A program made the translations under genes and the position numbers. Shown here piece by piece: positions 18,310-27,044 of a stretch of 64,000 nt of DNA (position 1 is the first letter of the stretch; every line of letters starts with the position of its first letter). The notes beneath the pieces are model-generated. The model was not told where the DNA came from. It did not search any database and saw nothing but the letters and a program-made list of their open reading frames with translations. The DNA is from Verrucomicrobiota bacterium (GTDB lineage Bacteria; Verrucomicrobiota; Verrucomicrobiia; Verrucomicrobiales; Akkermansiaceae): assembly GCA_017301995.1 (NCBI GenBank), contig JAFLEH010000037.1, positions 1-64,000 on the forward strand. Reading direction: 5' to 3'.

Positions 18310-18708
18310 ATGTTCCGTTCCATCCTCATGCTGTTATGGCTGGCGATCGCCCCGGTGTTCGCCGAATCCGCCCCTCCCGCCGACCTCGATGCCGCGCTGG
18401 CGTTGAAGATCATCACCATGCAGGCCAAAAGCATGCCCCCGGAATCGCGGATCACCGCGCCCGATGTGCGGATCGCCATGATTCAGCAGGGAACCAGCCG
18501 CGAGGGGCAGTTCGAGCTGACCCACGTCCGCCGCGTGACCAGCGTGGAATCGCTGATCGAGGACGGTGCCAAGGTCCGCCGGATGACCTGCCGCGAGTTC
18601 CACTGGACCGCGGAATACGGCTGGTTCACCTGGGAAGGCCGCAAGGAACGCGGCGGCGAGTCGATCTGGATCTGGTCCGAGCTGAAAGGCGAAGTCGTGG
18701 TCCGATAA
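18310..18708 (+). CDS. Small exported protein, unknown
   Basis: This 132-residue protein has a clear signal peptide (MFRSILMLLWLAIAPVFA, cleavage after about residue 18). The mature part is a compact mixed-charge domain with WTWEGRKERGGESIWIW-like aromatic strands at the end. I recognise no family. It is divergent from the radical SAM pair (188 bp away) and 123 bp upstream of an oxidoreductase gene on the same strand. Coding status is supported by the signal peptide and codon composition. Confidence 0.65.
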   Translation: MFRSILMLLWLAIAPVFAESAPPADLDAALALKIITMQAKSMPPESRITAPDVRIAMIQQGTSREGQFELTHVRRVTSVESLIEDGAKVRRMTCREFHWTAEYGWFTWEGRKERGGESIWIWSELKGEVVVR

Positions 18709-18831
18709 AAAATCCGCGAATTTTCCGCCACCCCGAACGGGTGGATTGAAAGACCGGCCCCCGCCCTGTTGTAGTGGTTAGCCGTGCCGCTCAGCGCGGC
18801 CGTTTTCCATCCTAACAAAAAAATCAATCCC

Positions 18832-20220
18832 ATGACCCAGCTCACCCGTCGTTCGTTCATCGGCAAGACCGGCATCGGTCTGACATCGGCCCTGTTTGCC
18901 GGCCCCGCGATCCTCCGCGGCCAGAATCTCAACAGCAGAATCCACCTCGCCTGCATCGGAGTGGGAGGAAAGGGCGAAAGCGATGTGATGGAAAACTCCG
19001 GCTGCGGCATGGACGTCGTCGGCCTCTGCGACGTGGACGACAATCCGCTCCGCAAAATGGCCGAACGTTTTCCCGGTGCGAAAACCTACAAGGACTTCCG
19101 CAAAATGCTGGATGAATTGGGCAAGAGCATCGATGCCGTCACCGTTTCCACGCCCGACCATGTCCACGGCGTGGCCAGCATCATGGCGATGAACATGGGC
19201 AAGCACATCTACTGCCAGAAACCCCTCACCCAGACCATGTGGGAGTCCCGCATGATGCGCAACCTGGCCCGCGAGAAGAAACTCGCCACCCAGATGGGCA
19301 ATCAGGGCAGCGCCGCGTCCGGACTGCGCCGCGCGGTCGAAATCGTCCACGCCGGTGTCATCGGAAAGCCGCTGGAACTCCACGTCTGGAGCAACCGCCC
19401 GATCTGGCCGCAAGGACTCAACCGCCCGGAAGGCTCCGATCCGGTGCCCACCGAACTCGATTGGGACCTGTGGCTCGGGCCCGCGACGGCCCGCCCGTTC
19501 AAAAAAGATGTCTATCACACGTTCAAATGGCGCGGATGGAAAGACTTCGGCACGGGTGCCCTCGGCGACATGGCCTGCCACGGCGTCAATATGCCGTTCC
19601 GCGCCCTCAAACTCGGCTACCCCACCCGTATCGAATGCGAGGAAACCTCCCAGGCCTTCGCCGAAACCTATCCGCTCACCTCGCGCGTCCGCTTCGAATT
19701 CCCCGCACGCGAAGGTTGGCCGGCCCTCAAATTCTGGTGGTATGACGGCGCGCCCGACGGCGCCGTCGCCCCGCTGCGCCCGAACGAGGATATCACCCGC
19801 GAACTGGTCGAGTGGCGCAAGAAACTCCCCGCCAGCGGATGCATCATCATCGGCGACAAGGGCAAACTGTTTTCCGCCGACGACTACGGCGCCAGCTCGC
19901 ACATCATGCTGCAGGGCGAGAAAACCTTCACCCCCGCGGAAAGACACGATGCCTGCAAGGGCGTGGCCGAGTCCATCCCGCGCTCGCCCGGACACCAGCA
20001 GGAATGGGCGAACATGATCAAAGGCGGAGCGCCCGCCTACTCGAACTTCGAGATCGCGGCCTACCTCAACGAGATCATTCTGCTGGGCTGCACGGCCCAG
20101 AAGATCGGCAAGGGCCAACCGTTCGATTGGGACGGCCCCAACATGAAGTCGCCCAACCTCGCCGCCGCAACCGCGCTGGTGAAACGCGACTACCGCGAAG
20201 GCTGGGCGCCCAAGATCTGA
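18832..20220 (+). CDS. Tat-exported Gfo/Idh/MocA family oxidoreductase
   Basis: The protein has 462 residues. The start at 18832 gives the twin-arginine signal TRRSFIGKTGIGL followed by a hydrophobic stretch and LRGQN cleavage region; an ATG 48 bp upstream adds only a poor leader. The dinucleotide-binding fold starts at IHLACIGVGGKGE, the EKP-equivalent is YCQKPLTQT and the GDMACHGVNMPFRAL region belongs to the C-terminal substrate domain. The ending KSPNLAAATALVKRDYREGW is typical of the long verrucomicrobial and planctomycetal subfamily. It is distinct from the oxidoreductase at 13.1 kb. It converges with the superoxide dismutase gene, 4 bp apart. Confidence 0.92.
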   Translation: MTQLTRRSFIGKTGIGLTSALFAGPAILRGQNLNSRIHLACIGVGGKGESDVMENSGCGMDVVGLCDVDDNPLRKMAERFPGAKTYKDFRKMLDELGKSIDAVTVSTPDHVHGVASIMAMNMGKHIYCQKPLTQTMWESRMMRNLAREKKLATQMGNQGSAASGLRRAVEIVHAGVIGKPLELHVWSNRPIWPQGLNRPEGSDPVPTELDWDLWLGPATARPFKKDVYHTFKWRGWKDFGTGALGDMACHGVNMPFRALKLGYPTRIECEETSQAFAETYPLTSRVRFEFPAREGWPALKFWWYDGAPDGAVAPLRPNEDITRELVEWRKKLPASGCIIIGDKGKLFSADDYGASSHIMLQGEKTFTPAERHDACKGVAESIPRSPGHQQEWANMIKGGAPAYSNFEIAAYLNEIILLGCTAQKIGKGQPFDWDGPNMKSPNLAAATALVKRDYREGWAPKI

Positions 20221-20224
20221 CCGA

Positions 20225-20941
20225 TCAACCCAACCGGCGGTCCACCGCCTCCCAATTGACCACGTTCCACCACGCGGAAATATAATCCGCGCGGCGGTTC
20301 TGGTAATGCAGGTAGTAGGCGTGCTCCCACACGTCGAGGCACAGCAGCGGCGTGCCGGCGTCCTCGTCCGGCACCAGGCCCTTCATCAGCGGATTGTCCT
20401 GATTGGGCGTGGAAACGATCTTGAGGTCGCCGTCGCGGACGATCAACCACGCCCATCCGGAACCGAACCGTTTCACCGCGGCATCGGCGAAGGCCTTCTT
20501 GAACGCGTCCAGCGAACCGAAGGCCCCGTTGATCTTCGCCAGCAACCGGGCGGACGGCTGGCCGGCTTTCGCCGCGGGCCCCATGATGTTCCAGAACATC
20601 GTGTGGTTCCAGTGGCCGCCGCCGTTGTTGCGCAAAGCCGTCCGGAGCGCCGCGTCCTCCACCCCGGCGATCTGTGGCATCAGCGCGTCGAGCGTCTTGC
20701 CGGCCAGGGCGGATTGTTTCTGAAGCGCCTCGTTGAGCTTGGCCACATAGGCGGCGTGGTGCTTGCCGTGGTGGATGCCCATCGTGGCGGCGTCGATGTG
20801 CGGTTCCAGCGCGTCCGGCGCGTAGGGCAGCGGCGCGAGCGAGTGCGGACCCGCGGGCGCGTCCGCCCCACGGGCGAATCCGGCGAATGCGGCGGTGGCG
20901 GCTCCCATGCGGAGGAAATGGCGTCGTGAAATCATGGTCAT
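20225..20941 (-). CDS. sodA: Superoxide dismutase, Mn-type, Tat-exported
   Basis: The protein has 238 residues. The mature enzyme matches Fe/Mn superoxide dismutase with all four metal ligands visible: H57 (IHHGKHH), H113 (WNHTMFW), D203 and H207 (LDVWEHAYY). NQD near residue 180-182 supports the Mn rather than Fe form. It has an N-terminal twin-arginine signal (SRRHFLRMG, then an Ala-rich hydrophobic stretch), unlike the cytoplasmic E. coli SodA, so it should protect the periplasm or cell surface. The start could be the first or the third residue (both Met). Confidence 0.93.
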   Translation of the reverse strand: MTMISRRHFLRMGAATAAFAGFARGADAPAGPHSLAPLPYAPDALEPHIDAATMGIHHGKHHAAYVAKLNEALQKQSALAGKTLDALMPQIAGVEDAALRTALRNNGGGHWNHTMFWNIMGPAAKAGQPSARLLAKINGAFGSLDAFKKAFADAAVKRFGSGWAWLIVRDGDLKIVSTPNQDNPLMKGLVPDEDAGTPLLCLDVWEHAYYLHYQNRRADYISAWWNVVNWEAVDRRLG

Positions 20942-21070
20942 AGGGCACGGAACCTACTCGCTCCCGGCCATCCGGCAAACGGTTTTTTCCAAACCCGCGC
21001 CTCCACCCCGCGCCGATCGGAAAAATCCGCGGACCTCCGGATCCCGCCGAAATTTTTGCCAAATTTTGTG

Positions 21071-21098
21071 TTGCGTTTCCCGAAATCGCCGCTACAAA
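21071..21098 (+). promoter_or_regulatory. Candidate promoter of tRNA-Lys
   Basis: TTGCGT (21071-21076) and TACAAA (21093-21098), separated by 16 bp, resemble a sigma-70 promoter 65 bp upstream of the tRNA. It is supported only by consensus similarity and position. Confidence 0.3.
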
Positions 21099-21162
21099 TC
21101 CCCTCGCCACACGCCCGGCACAACGGTGCTCCACCGCCAACCCGGTCGTCCGCTATCAAAAT

Positions 21163-21235
<73 letters not shown>

Positions 21236-21242
21236 TCTTCAT

Positions 21243-21274
21243 AAAGGCCCGAATCCCAACGGATTCGGGCCTTT
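21243..21274 (+). terminator. Intrinsic terminator after tRNA-Lys
   Basis: A perfect 14-bp stem (21243-21256 with 21261-21274) with a CAAC loop begins 7 nt after the tRNA and is followed by a T-rich stretch. Its stem contains the GCCCGAAT/ATTCGGGC word that is repeated around the next gene. Confidence 0.85.
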
Positions 21275-21298
21275 GCCTTTGATAGGCGATTCCCCCCG

Positions 21299-21319
21299 GT
21301 GCCCGAATAGTGCCCGAAT
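21299..21319 (+). repeat. Paired GTGCCCGAAT repeats, left arm
   Basis: Two identical 10-mers GTGCCCGAAT lie at 21299-21308 and 21310-21319, 11 bp apart, between the tRNA terminator and the HTH gene. Their inverse complement forms the array at 21858-21885 on the other side of that gene. Spacing by one helical turn suggests protein binding, possibly excisionase, integrase arm or repressor sites. Confidence 0.6.
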
Positions 21320-21395
21320 CGCGCGGCAAAATTGGCGCTCGGAGGATTGCGGGAACCGCGGACTGGCGCTAAATTCGGTCCGCATCACCGACCCC

Positions 21396-21857
21396 ATGCC
21401 CCCGTCTCCTTCCCCATCCACAGAGCCGCGCCCCCCCGCCGACCTCATGACCGCCGAGGAACTCGGCGCTTATCTGAAGGTCGACCCGCACACCGTGCTC
21501 AATTGGGGAAAAGCGGGGATCATCCCGGAGGCCATGCGCGTGGGCAGGACCGTCCGGTTCTCAAAGAGCGCGGTTGACGCGGCGCTCGATATGAACCGGC
21601 ACGGCGAAGGCCGGGAAGTGGAGTTGGTCTCTCTTGCCCTGAAGACCATGCTCGGGGTCGGATTCGCGCGAACTCCGGCCATCAACCCGGATTCCGTCAC
21701 ATTGGCGGAACTCACTGAGATCAAACGCCAAATGGATGCCCACGCGGCGAATCTGCAAGCCCTGGGATCTCCCGAGGAACGCGCGCACTATGCCGAGGGG
21801 GTGCTTGAAGCCGCCCGGATCGTGGCTCGGTTGGGCCGGGGATCAGCGGATGATTGA
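21396..21857 (+). CDS. Excisionase-family helix-turn-helix protein
   Basis: The protein has 153 residues from MPPSPSPST. The helix-turn-helix segment (about residues 18-58; TAEELGAYLKVDPHTVLNWGKAG, then RVGRTVRFSKSAVDAAL) matches the MerR-like excisionase domain of HTH_17/TIGR01764. A helical C-terminal part follows (AELTEIKRQMDAHAANLQAL). These proteins bend DNA for site-specific recombination or regulate mobile elements. It sits between a tRNA gene and a restriction operon and is framed by inverted repeat arrays. No integrase is present in the window, so the island may be immobile or the integrase lies elsewhere. A shorter start at 21447 is possible. Confidence 0.8.
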   Translation: MPPSPSPSTEPRPPADLMTAEELGAYLKVDPHTVLNWGKAGIIPEAMRVGRTVRFSKSAVDAALDMNRHGEGREVELVSLALKTMLGVGFARTPAINPDSVTLAELTEIKRQMDAHAANLQALGSPEERAHYAEGVLEAARIVARLGRGSADD

Positions 21858-22282
21858 ATTCGGGCAATTCGGGCAATTCGGGCACCACCGCCAGGCGGGT
21901 GGTAAAAAAGGCGGCTCCGTCCGTCAGGTTGGGGCCGCGGGGGCGGTCATTCCGGAGGGCAGGCGGTCGAAATAGGCTGGCCGCGGTTGTCCTCCGGCAT
22001 CCGCCGGATGCGGGTATTGTGGGTTCATGGTCGGTTGCCGGTGTGGATGAATCGGGCGATCCAGCCCCGCCCATTCCTGATAGGGGACCGGCTCCGGTTC
22101 CATATACCCGGTTTCCCGTCCGAATTGCGCCTGGTCCCGTCCGGTCGTTTGATTCGGAGCGCGTGACCGCGTTTTCTGCGACTAGCAAAAGTCCGTGATT
22201 GCAAAATTCGGTCCGGTTGTTTGAATGGCTGCCACCGGGAAAATTCCGGCCCCGGCCGCCGTCCCGCACCAATCGCACCCAG
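21857..22282. other. Gap with ATTCGGGC triple repeat, no supported gene
   Basis: Three perfect tandem 9-mers AATTCGGGC run from 21857 to 21883, overlapping the last bases of the HTH gene; the third continues as ATTCGGGCAC, the exact inverse complement of the left-arm repeats. From 21886 to 22282 I find no convincing gene. The hsdM promoter should lie here, but no clear consensus was picked out. Confidence 0.55.
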
Positions 22283-25036
22283 ATGACCCGCGACAAAATC
22301 ACCCTCTCCCAGCTCGAATCCTTCCTCTTCAAGTCCGCCGACATCCTGCGCGGGAAGATGGATGCTTCGGAGTTCAAGGAATTTATCTTCGGCATGCTCT
22401 TCCTCAAGCGCCTGTCGGACGAGTTCGACCTGAAGCGCGAGGCCATCAAAAAGGACTACGCCCACCTCAGCCCCGAGCTGCTGGCCGAACTGCTCGAAGA
22501 CAAGGCCACCTACGGCGAGACCTTTTTCGTGCCCGTCCGCGCCCGCTGGCATGAATCCTGGATCGATGATAATGGCGATGTCGTTCCGGCGCTCAAGGAT
22601 CTCAAGCACGACATCGGCAGCATGCTCAACAAGGCCATCGCCGCCATTGAGGACGAAAACGACGCGCTCGCCGGGGTGCTCAAGAACAACATCGACTTCA
22701 ACGCCGTCAAAGGGAAGACCAAGATCCCCAACGAAAAGTGGAAGGACCTCCTCGATCACTTCAACCAGCCCGGCTTCGTGCTGGTGAATGACAACTTCGA
22801 GTTCCCCGACCTGCTCGGCGCGGCCTACGAATACCTGATCAAGTTCTTCGCCGACAGCGCCGGGAAAAAGGGCGGCGAGTTTTACACCCCCGCCGAAGTG
22901 GTGCGCCTGCTGGTGCAGATCGTGAAACCCCGGGCCGGCCACGAGGTGGACGATCCCACCATGGGTTCCGGCGGCTTTCTGATCCAGAGCCACCAATACG
23001 TCGAGGAACAGGGCGAAAACCCGAACGACCTCGCCCTCTTCGGCCAGGATTCCAACGGCACCGTCTGGTCGATCTGCGTGATGAACATGATCCTCCACAA
23101 CATCACCCGCTTCACCATCGAGAATGGCGATACGTTGGAAGACCCGCTCATCCTCGACGGCGGCGTGCCGCGCAAGTTCGACCGCATCCTCGCCAATCCT
23201 CCGTTCTCCCAGAACTACAGCCGCGCCACCCTCAAGTTTCCCTCCCGCTTCCGCGAGTGGTGCCCGGAGACCGGGAAAAAGGCGGACCTCATGTTCGTCC
23301 AGCACATGCTCGCCACGCTCAAGGCCGACGGCATCGCCGCCACCGTCATGCCCCACGGCGTGTTGTTCCGGGGCGGCAAGGAAAAGCTCATCCGCGAGCT
23401 GCTCATCAACGACGACGTCATCGAGGCCATCATCAGCCTGCCGCCCGGCCTGTTCTACGGCACCGGCATTCCCGCCTGCGTGCTGGTGCTCAACAAAAAC
23501 AAGCCGGACGAGCTGCGCGACCAAGTCCTCTTCATCAATGCCGACCGCGAATACGCCGAGGGCAAGAACCAGAACAAGCTCCGCCCCGAGGACATCGAGA
23601 AAATCGACTTCGTCTTCACCCACAAGCGCACGCTGCCGAAATACAGCCGCCTCGTCACCAAGCAGGAGATCGTGGAAAAACACGACTTCAACCTGAACAT
23701 CCGCCGCTATGTGGACAACACGCCCGACCCCGAGCCGGAGGACGTGCAGGCCCACTTGATCGGCGGCGTGCCCGTGGCGGAGGTGGAAGCGCGGCAGGCG
23801 GATTTCGCCAAATTTGGCGTCGCTACGGATGCCCTGTTCCAAGCGGAGCGCCCCGGCTACCTGTCATTCCAGTCCGCCATCACCGGCAAACCCGCCATCA
23901 AGGCCACCTTGGAGGTGGATGCCGCCTTGCAGGAAACCCTCACCCGCCACCGCGATGCCCTGCAAAGCTGGTGGGAAGTCGCCCGTCACGACTTCGCCCA
24001 GCTCCGTGAGGGCAAGAAGATGCCGGAAGTCCGGCAGGAGCTGCTCACCACGCTGAAAGACCGCTTCATCCCGCTCGGGGTGCTGGACGAGTTCCAGAGC
24101 GCGGGCGTGTTTGTGAACTGGTGGCAGCAGATCCGTTACGATCTCAAAACCATCATCTCCACCGGCTGGCATCACACGCTCATCCCGGACAACTATCTCA
24201 TCGCCGCCTTCTTCCAAGCGGAGGCCGATGCCATTGAGGCGATGGAAGCCTCTATCAGCGAGGCCCAGAGCGAACTCGCCGAAGCCGTGGAAGCCGGGCA
24301 GGAACTCGCCGCCTACGAACCCGAGGAGGACGAATCCATCACCGCCGCCACCATCAAGGCCGCGCTCAAGGCGCTCATCGACGACCTCAAGGACAGCCCC
24401 GGAGAATCCGCCAAAAAGGAACTCAAAACCCTGCAAGCGCAGGAAAAAGCCATCACCGCCCTCGAAAAGCGCATCAAGGACAGCAAGGTTGCATTGAAAG
24501 TCCTCACCGACGAACTCGACCTCAAGCTCCAACTCAAACGCCTGGGCGATGCCGATTTCAAAGCGGAGAACCAGTTACTCCTCCAACAAGTCCACTCCCG
24601 CATCTCCGACATCTTCAAGGCCGAAGGCCTGTCCCATACCAGCCCAGGGCAACGCCCTGGGTCTGACGATCCATTCACATTGAGCCCTGAAGGGGCGGCA
24701 CAAAACCTCGCTAAAGCCGCCAAGAAGGAATTCAACGCCCTGCAAAAAGACGCCGCCGCCCTCACCGCCCGCCTCGCCAAAACCGACACCCTCTTCACCC
24801 ATATCGGCGGCAAGCTCACCGACGAGGAAGCCAAGACCCTGATCCTGAAAAAACTCCACGACCTCGCCACCCACGAACTCAACCGCTACCTCAACGCCGC
24901 CAAACGCCAGCTCATCCAGTCGGTCGAAACCCTCTGGGACAAATACGCCGTCTCCAGCCGCGCCCTGGAAACCGAACGAATCGAAACCCTAGCGGCGCTG
25001 GATGGGTTTCTCACCGGATTGGGGTATTTGAAATGA
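22283..25036 (+). CDS. hsdM: Type I restriction-modification methyltransferase subunit
   Basis: The subunit has 917 residues, much longer than the usual 500 or so. The start MTRDKITLSQLESFLFKSAD gives the HsdM N-terminal helical domain. The AdoMet motif DPTMGSGGF begins at residue 224 and the catalytic NPPF at residue 305, consistent with N6-adenine methylation. After about residue 520 comes a long helical extension rich in Glu/Lys/Ala coiled coil (about 650-900). A 63-nt dispersed hairpin repeat is inserted in frame near residues 787-808. It overlaps hsdS by 4 nt (ATGA). With HsdS and HsdR it should form a complete type I system. Confidence 0.95.
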   Translation: MTRDKITLSQLESFLFKSADILRGKMDASEFKEFIFGMLFLKRLSDEFDLKREAIKKDYAHLSPELLAELLEDKATYGETFFVPVRARWHESWIDDNGDVVPALKDLKHDIGSMLNKAIAAIEDENDALAGVLKNNIDFNAVKGKTKIPNEKWKDLLDHFNQPGFVLVNDNFEFPDLLGAAYEYLIKFFADSAGKKGGEFYTPAEVVRLLVQIVKPRAGHEVDDPTMGSGGFLIQSHQYVEEQGENPNDLALFGQDSNGTVWSICVMNMILHNITRFTIENGDTLEDPLILDGGVPRKFDRILANPPFSQNYSRATLKFPSRFREWCPETGKKADLMFVQHMLATLKADGIAATVMPHGVLFRGGKEKLIRELLINDDVIEAIISLPPGLFYGTGIPACVLVLNKNKPDELRDQVLFINADREYAEGKNQNKLRPEDIEKIDFVFTHKRTLPKYSRLVTKQEIVEKHDFNLNIRRYVDNTPDPEPEDVQAHLIGGVPVAEVEARQADFAKFGVATDALFQAERPGYLSFQSAITGKPAIKATLEVDAALQETLTRHRDALQSWWEVARHDFAQLREGKKMPEVRQELLTTLKDRFIPLGVLDEFQSAGVFVNWWQQIRYDLKTIISTGWHHTLIPDNYLIAAFFQAEADAIEAMEASISEAQSELAEAVEAGQELAAYEPEEDESITAATIKAALKALIDDLKDSPGESAKKELKTLQAQEKAITALEKRIKDSKVALKVLTDELDLKLQLKRLGDADFKAENQLLLQQVHSRISDIFKAEGLSHTSPGQRPGSDDPFTLSPEGAAQNLAKAAKKEFNALQKDAAALTARLAKTDTLFTHIGGKLTDEEAKTLILKKLHDLATHELNRYLNAAKRQLIQSVETLWDKYAVSSRALETERIETLAALDGFLTGLGYLK
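24641..24703 (+). repeat. Dispersed hairpin repeat inserted in frame in hsdM
   Basis: AGCCCAGGGCAACGCCCTGG at the left forms a GCCCAGGGC/GCCCTGGGT stem with an AAC loop. GAGCCCTGAAGGGGCGGCAC at the right completes the unit. This looks like a known intergenic repeat type of Verrucomicrobiota and Planctomycetota (recollection). It reads as SPGQRPGS...LSPEGAAQ inside a coiled-coil region and keeps the frame open. Confidence 0.6.
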
Positions 25037-26241
25037 GTGCAGACTGGCAAACTAAGTTGCTTCGGGATTTGGCAACGATCAACTATGGTCGTTCCCCGGC
25101 CGGAATCTTAGCAGACGATGGCGATTATCCGGTAGTCGGCACCGGAGGATCTGATCGTAAGGGCACAGACTTTCTTCATGATGGTGACTCTATCATTCTT
25201 GGAAGAAAGGGAACCATTGATCGCGTGCATTACGCCACTGGTAGGTTCTGGACCATCGACACGGCTTATTACCTGAGCGACTTCGAAGACAATCTTCCAC
25301 GGTGGCTTTACTATTTCTTTCAAACGCTAGACCTGCGCCAGATGAACGAGGCGACTGGTGTTCCAAGTCTGTCGCGTGACTTGCTCTACAAGATCGAGAT
25401 CCCCACTCCTCCCGTCCCCGAGCAAACCAAAATCGCCGAGATTCTCTCGACGGTGGACCGGGCCATTGAACAGACGGAGGCCTTGATCGCCAAACAGCAG
25501 CGCCTCAAAACCGGCCTGATGCAGGACCTCCTCACCCGCGGCATCGACGAACACGGCAACCTCCGCTCCGAACAAACCCACCCATTCAAAGACTCCCCGC
25601 TGGGTAGGATTCCGGTGGCGTGGGAGGTGAAAGAGTGCGCAAGTATTTGCAAACACATCGTTGTTGGGATCGTGATTCGGCCGGTTCAGTATTATCGCCC
25701 CGACGGGGTGCCGATGCTGCGATCTGCCAATGTTAGAGAAAACCGGATTGATCCGCGAAACTTGGTTTTCATGGACATGAAGGATAACGACAAGATGTCA
25801 AAGAGCCAAGTCATGAGTGGCGATCTTGTGACAGTTCGCACAGGTTACCCGGGAACTACGGCGGTAGTGCCGCCGGAGTTCGATGGGTGCAACTGTATCG
25901 ATATTGTGATTTCCAGGCCGGATTCGACACAGGTCCGCTCAGAGTTTCTCTCCATCTGGATTAACAGCGATCACGGGAAGCGCCAAGTTCTCGAAGGGCA
26001 AGGAGGTGTGGCACAGCAGCATTTCAATGTGGGTGAAATGAAGACATTGCTGGTGAAGATGCCGCCAGTAAGCGAACAGGAGCAAATTGAACGCACTCTC
26101 CTGAAACAAGCGAAAGTAACGAAAGACTTAGAAAACAGTCTCGCCAAACTCCGCTCTCTCAAAACCGCCCTAATGCAAGACCTGCTGTCCGGGCGGAAGC
26201 GAGTCACGGCTTTGCTAGATGGAAAGGAGAGTGGCACATGA
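25033..26241 (+). CDS. hsdS: Type I restriction-modification specificity subunit
   Basis: The subunit has 402 residues with the normal two-half layout. Target recognition domain 1 is about 1-115, the central helix about 120-175 (PPVPEQTKIAEILSTVD, QQRLKTGLMQDLL), TRD2 about 190-345, and the distal helix about 346-395 (EQEQIERTLL, LRSLKTALMQDLLSG). The two helices repeat each other (LKTGLMQDLLT and LKTALMQDLLS). The TRDs are AT-richer than the helices, as expected if recognition domains have been exchanged. The target sequence cannot be read from this. It overlaps hsdM and the Abi_C gene by 4 nt each. Confidence 0.95.
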   Translation: MSADWQTKLLRDLATINYGRSPAGILADDGDYPVVGTGGSDRKGTDFLHDGDSIILGRKGTIDRVHYATGRFWTIDTAYYLSDFEDNLPRWLYYFFQTLDLRQMNEATGVPSLSRDLLYKIEIPTPPVPEQTKIAEILSTVDRAIEQTEALIAKQQRLKTGLMQDLLTRGIDEHGNLRSEQTHPFKDSPLGRIPVAWEVKECASICKHIVVGIVIRPVQYYRPDGVPMLRSANVRENRIDPRNLVFMDMKDNDKMSKSQVMSGDLVTVRTGYPGTTAVVPPEFDGCNCIDIVISRPDSTQVRSEFLSIWINSDHGKRQVLEGQGGVAQQHFNVGEMKTLLVKMPPVSEQEQIERTLLKQAKVTKDLENSLAKLRSLKTALMQDLLSGRKRVTALLDGKESGT

Positions 26242-27044
26242 GTTCTCTCACAGCCGCCGACCGACATGTGCTTGAGAAGTTTTTCAACATGTCGGGAGGT
26301 TACGTCCTGAATTTCAGTGACCGAACATTTGGCGAGTTTGTTTTTGAATCCGTGTGTTTGGATGTTCACGACCAGCGATTCACAGCCAACGGAACCTCGA
26401 AAGCCAACAAGCTCAGAACTTTATGGAAACTTGAGCCTGATCATCTTGTCGGAAAACTCCTCACGGATTTGATCGACTACGATGAAACCATCCACAGTCA
26501 CCGGGACGAGGAAAACGTGGCTCGCACCAATAAATGCAGGCAGATCGCGACAAGGCTTCTGGCCGGAACGCCCCGCCTTGGTCCGCTCAAAAAGCACGCC
26601 CAGGTATTGGATGCGAAGCACCTCGCTGAACAGATTCGTCGGCTTGAGGCATCCGTCGAGTCTGACCCAAGTTTGGCGATTGGCACGGCGAAGGAACTCA
26701 TCGAAACCTGCTGCAAAACCATCCTCGCCGCACGCAGCGTAGCCATCTCGGGCACGCCCGATGTGCCGACCCTGACCAAGACCACACTCAAGGAACTGGA
26801 TCTCGTCCCGGAGGGTATTCACGATAGCACCCGCGGTGCCGATGTCATCAAACGCCTCCTCAGCAACCTCGGAACCATCGGCAACGGCCTCGCCGAACTG
26901 CGCGGTCTTTACGGCACAGGCCACGGAAAACATGGAAACACATCAGGCCTCACTGCACGCCACGCGAAGCTCGCTGTGGGAGCGGCAGCAACCCTGGTGG
27001 TTTTCCTTTTCGAAACCCACGAGCAAACGAAAAAACGCCCATGA
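26238..27044 (+). CDS. Abortive infection family protein (Abi_C domain)
   Basis: The protein has 268 residues. The C-terminal part (about 140-260) carries the Abi_C pattern: AIGTAKELIETCCKTIL, LLSNLGTIGNGLAELRGLYGTGHGK, then ARHAKLAVGAAATLVVFL. The N-terminal domain (about 1-100) has no clear assignment. Abi_C proteins are linked with phage-induced growth arrest, but the effector activity is undefined. The gene overlaps hsdS upstream and the CD-NTase downstream by ATGA, so translation is probably coupled. It may act with either system or independently. Confidence 0.82.
   Translation: MSSLTAADRHVLEKFFNMSGGYVLNFSDRTFGEFVFESVCLDVHDQRFTANGTSKANKLRTLWKLEPDHLVGKLLTDLIDYDETIHSHRDEENVARTNKCRQIATRLLAGTPRLGPLKKHAQVLDAKHLAEQIRRLEASVESDPSLAIGTAKELIETCCKTILAARSVAISGTPDVPTLTKTTLKELDLVPEGIHDSTRGADVIKRLLSNLGTIGNGLAELRGLYGTGHGKHGNTSGLTARHAKLAVGAAATLVVFLFETHEQTKKRP

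Noticed and set aside
21857-21885. CRISPR-like array
   Set aside because: Units are 9 nt in direct contact with no spacers; no cas genes are present.
22025-23842. Long minus-strand frame of 605 codons over hsdM
   Set aside because: Antisense shadow of hsdM; its Val/Glu/Leu-rich text carries no domain.
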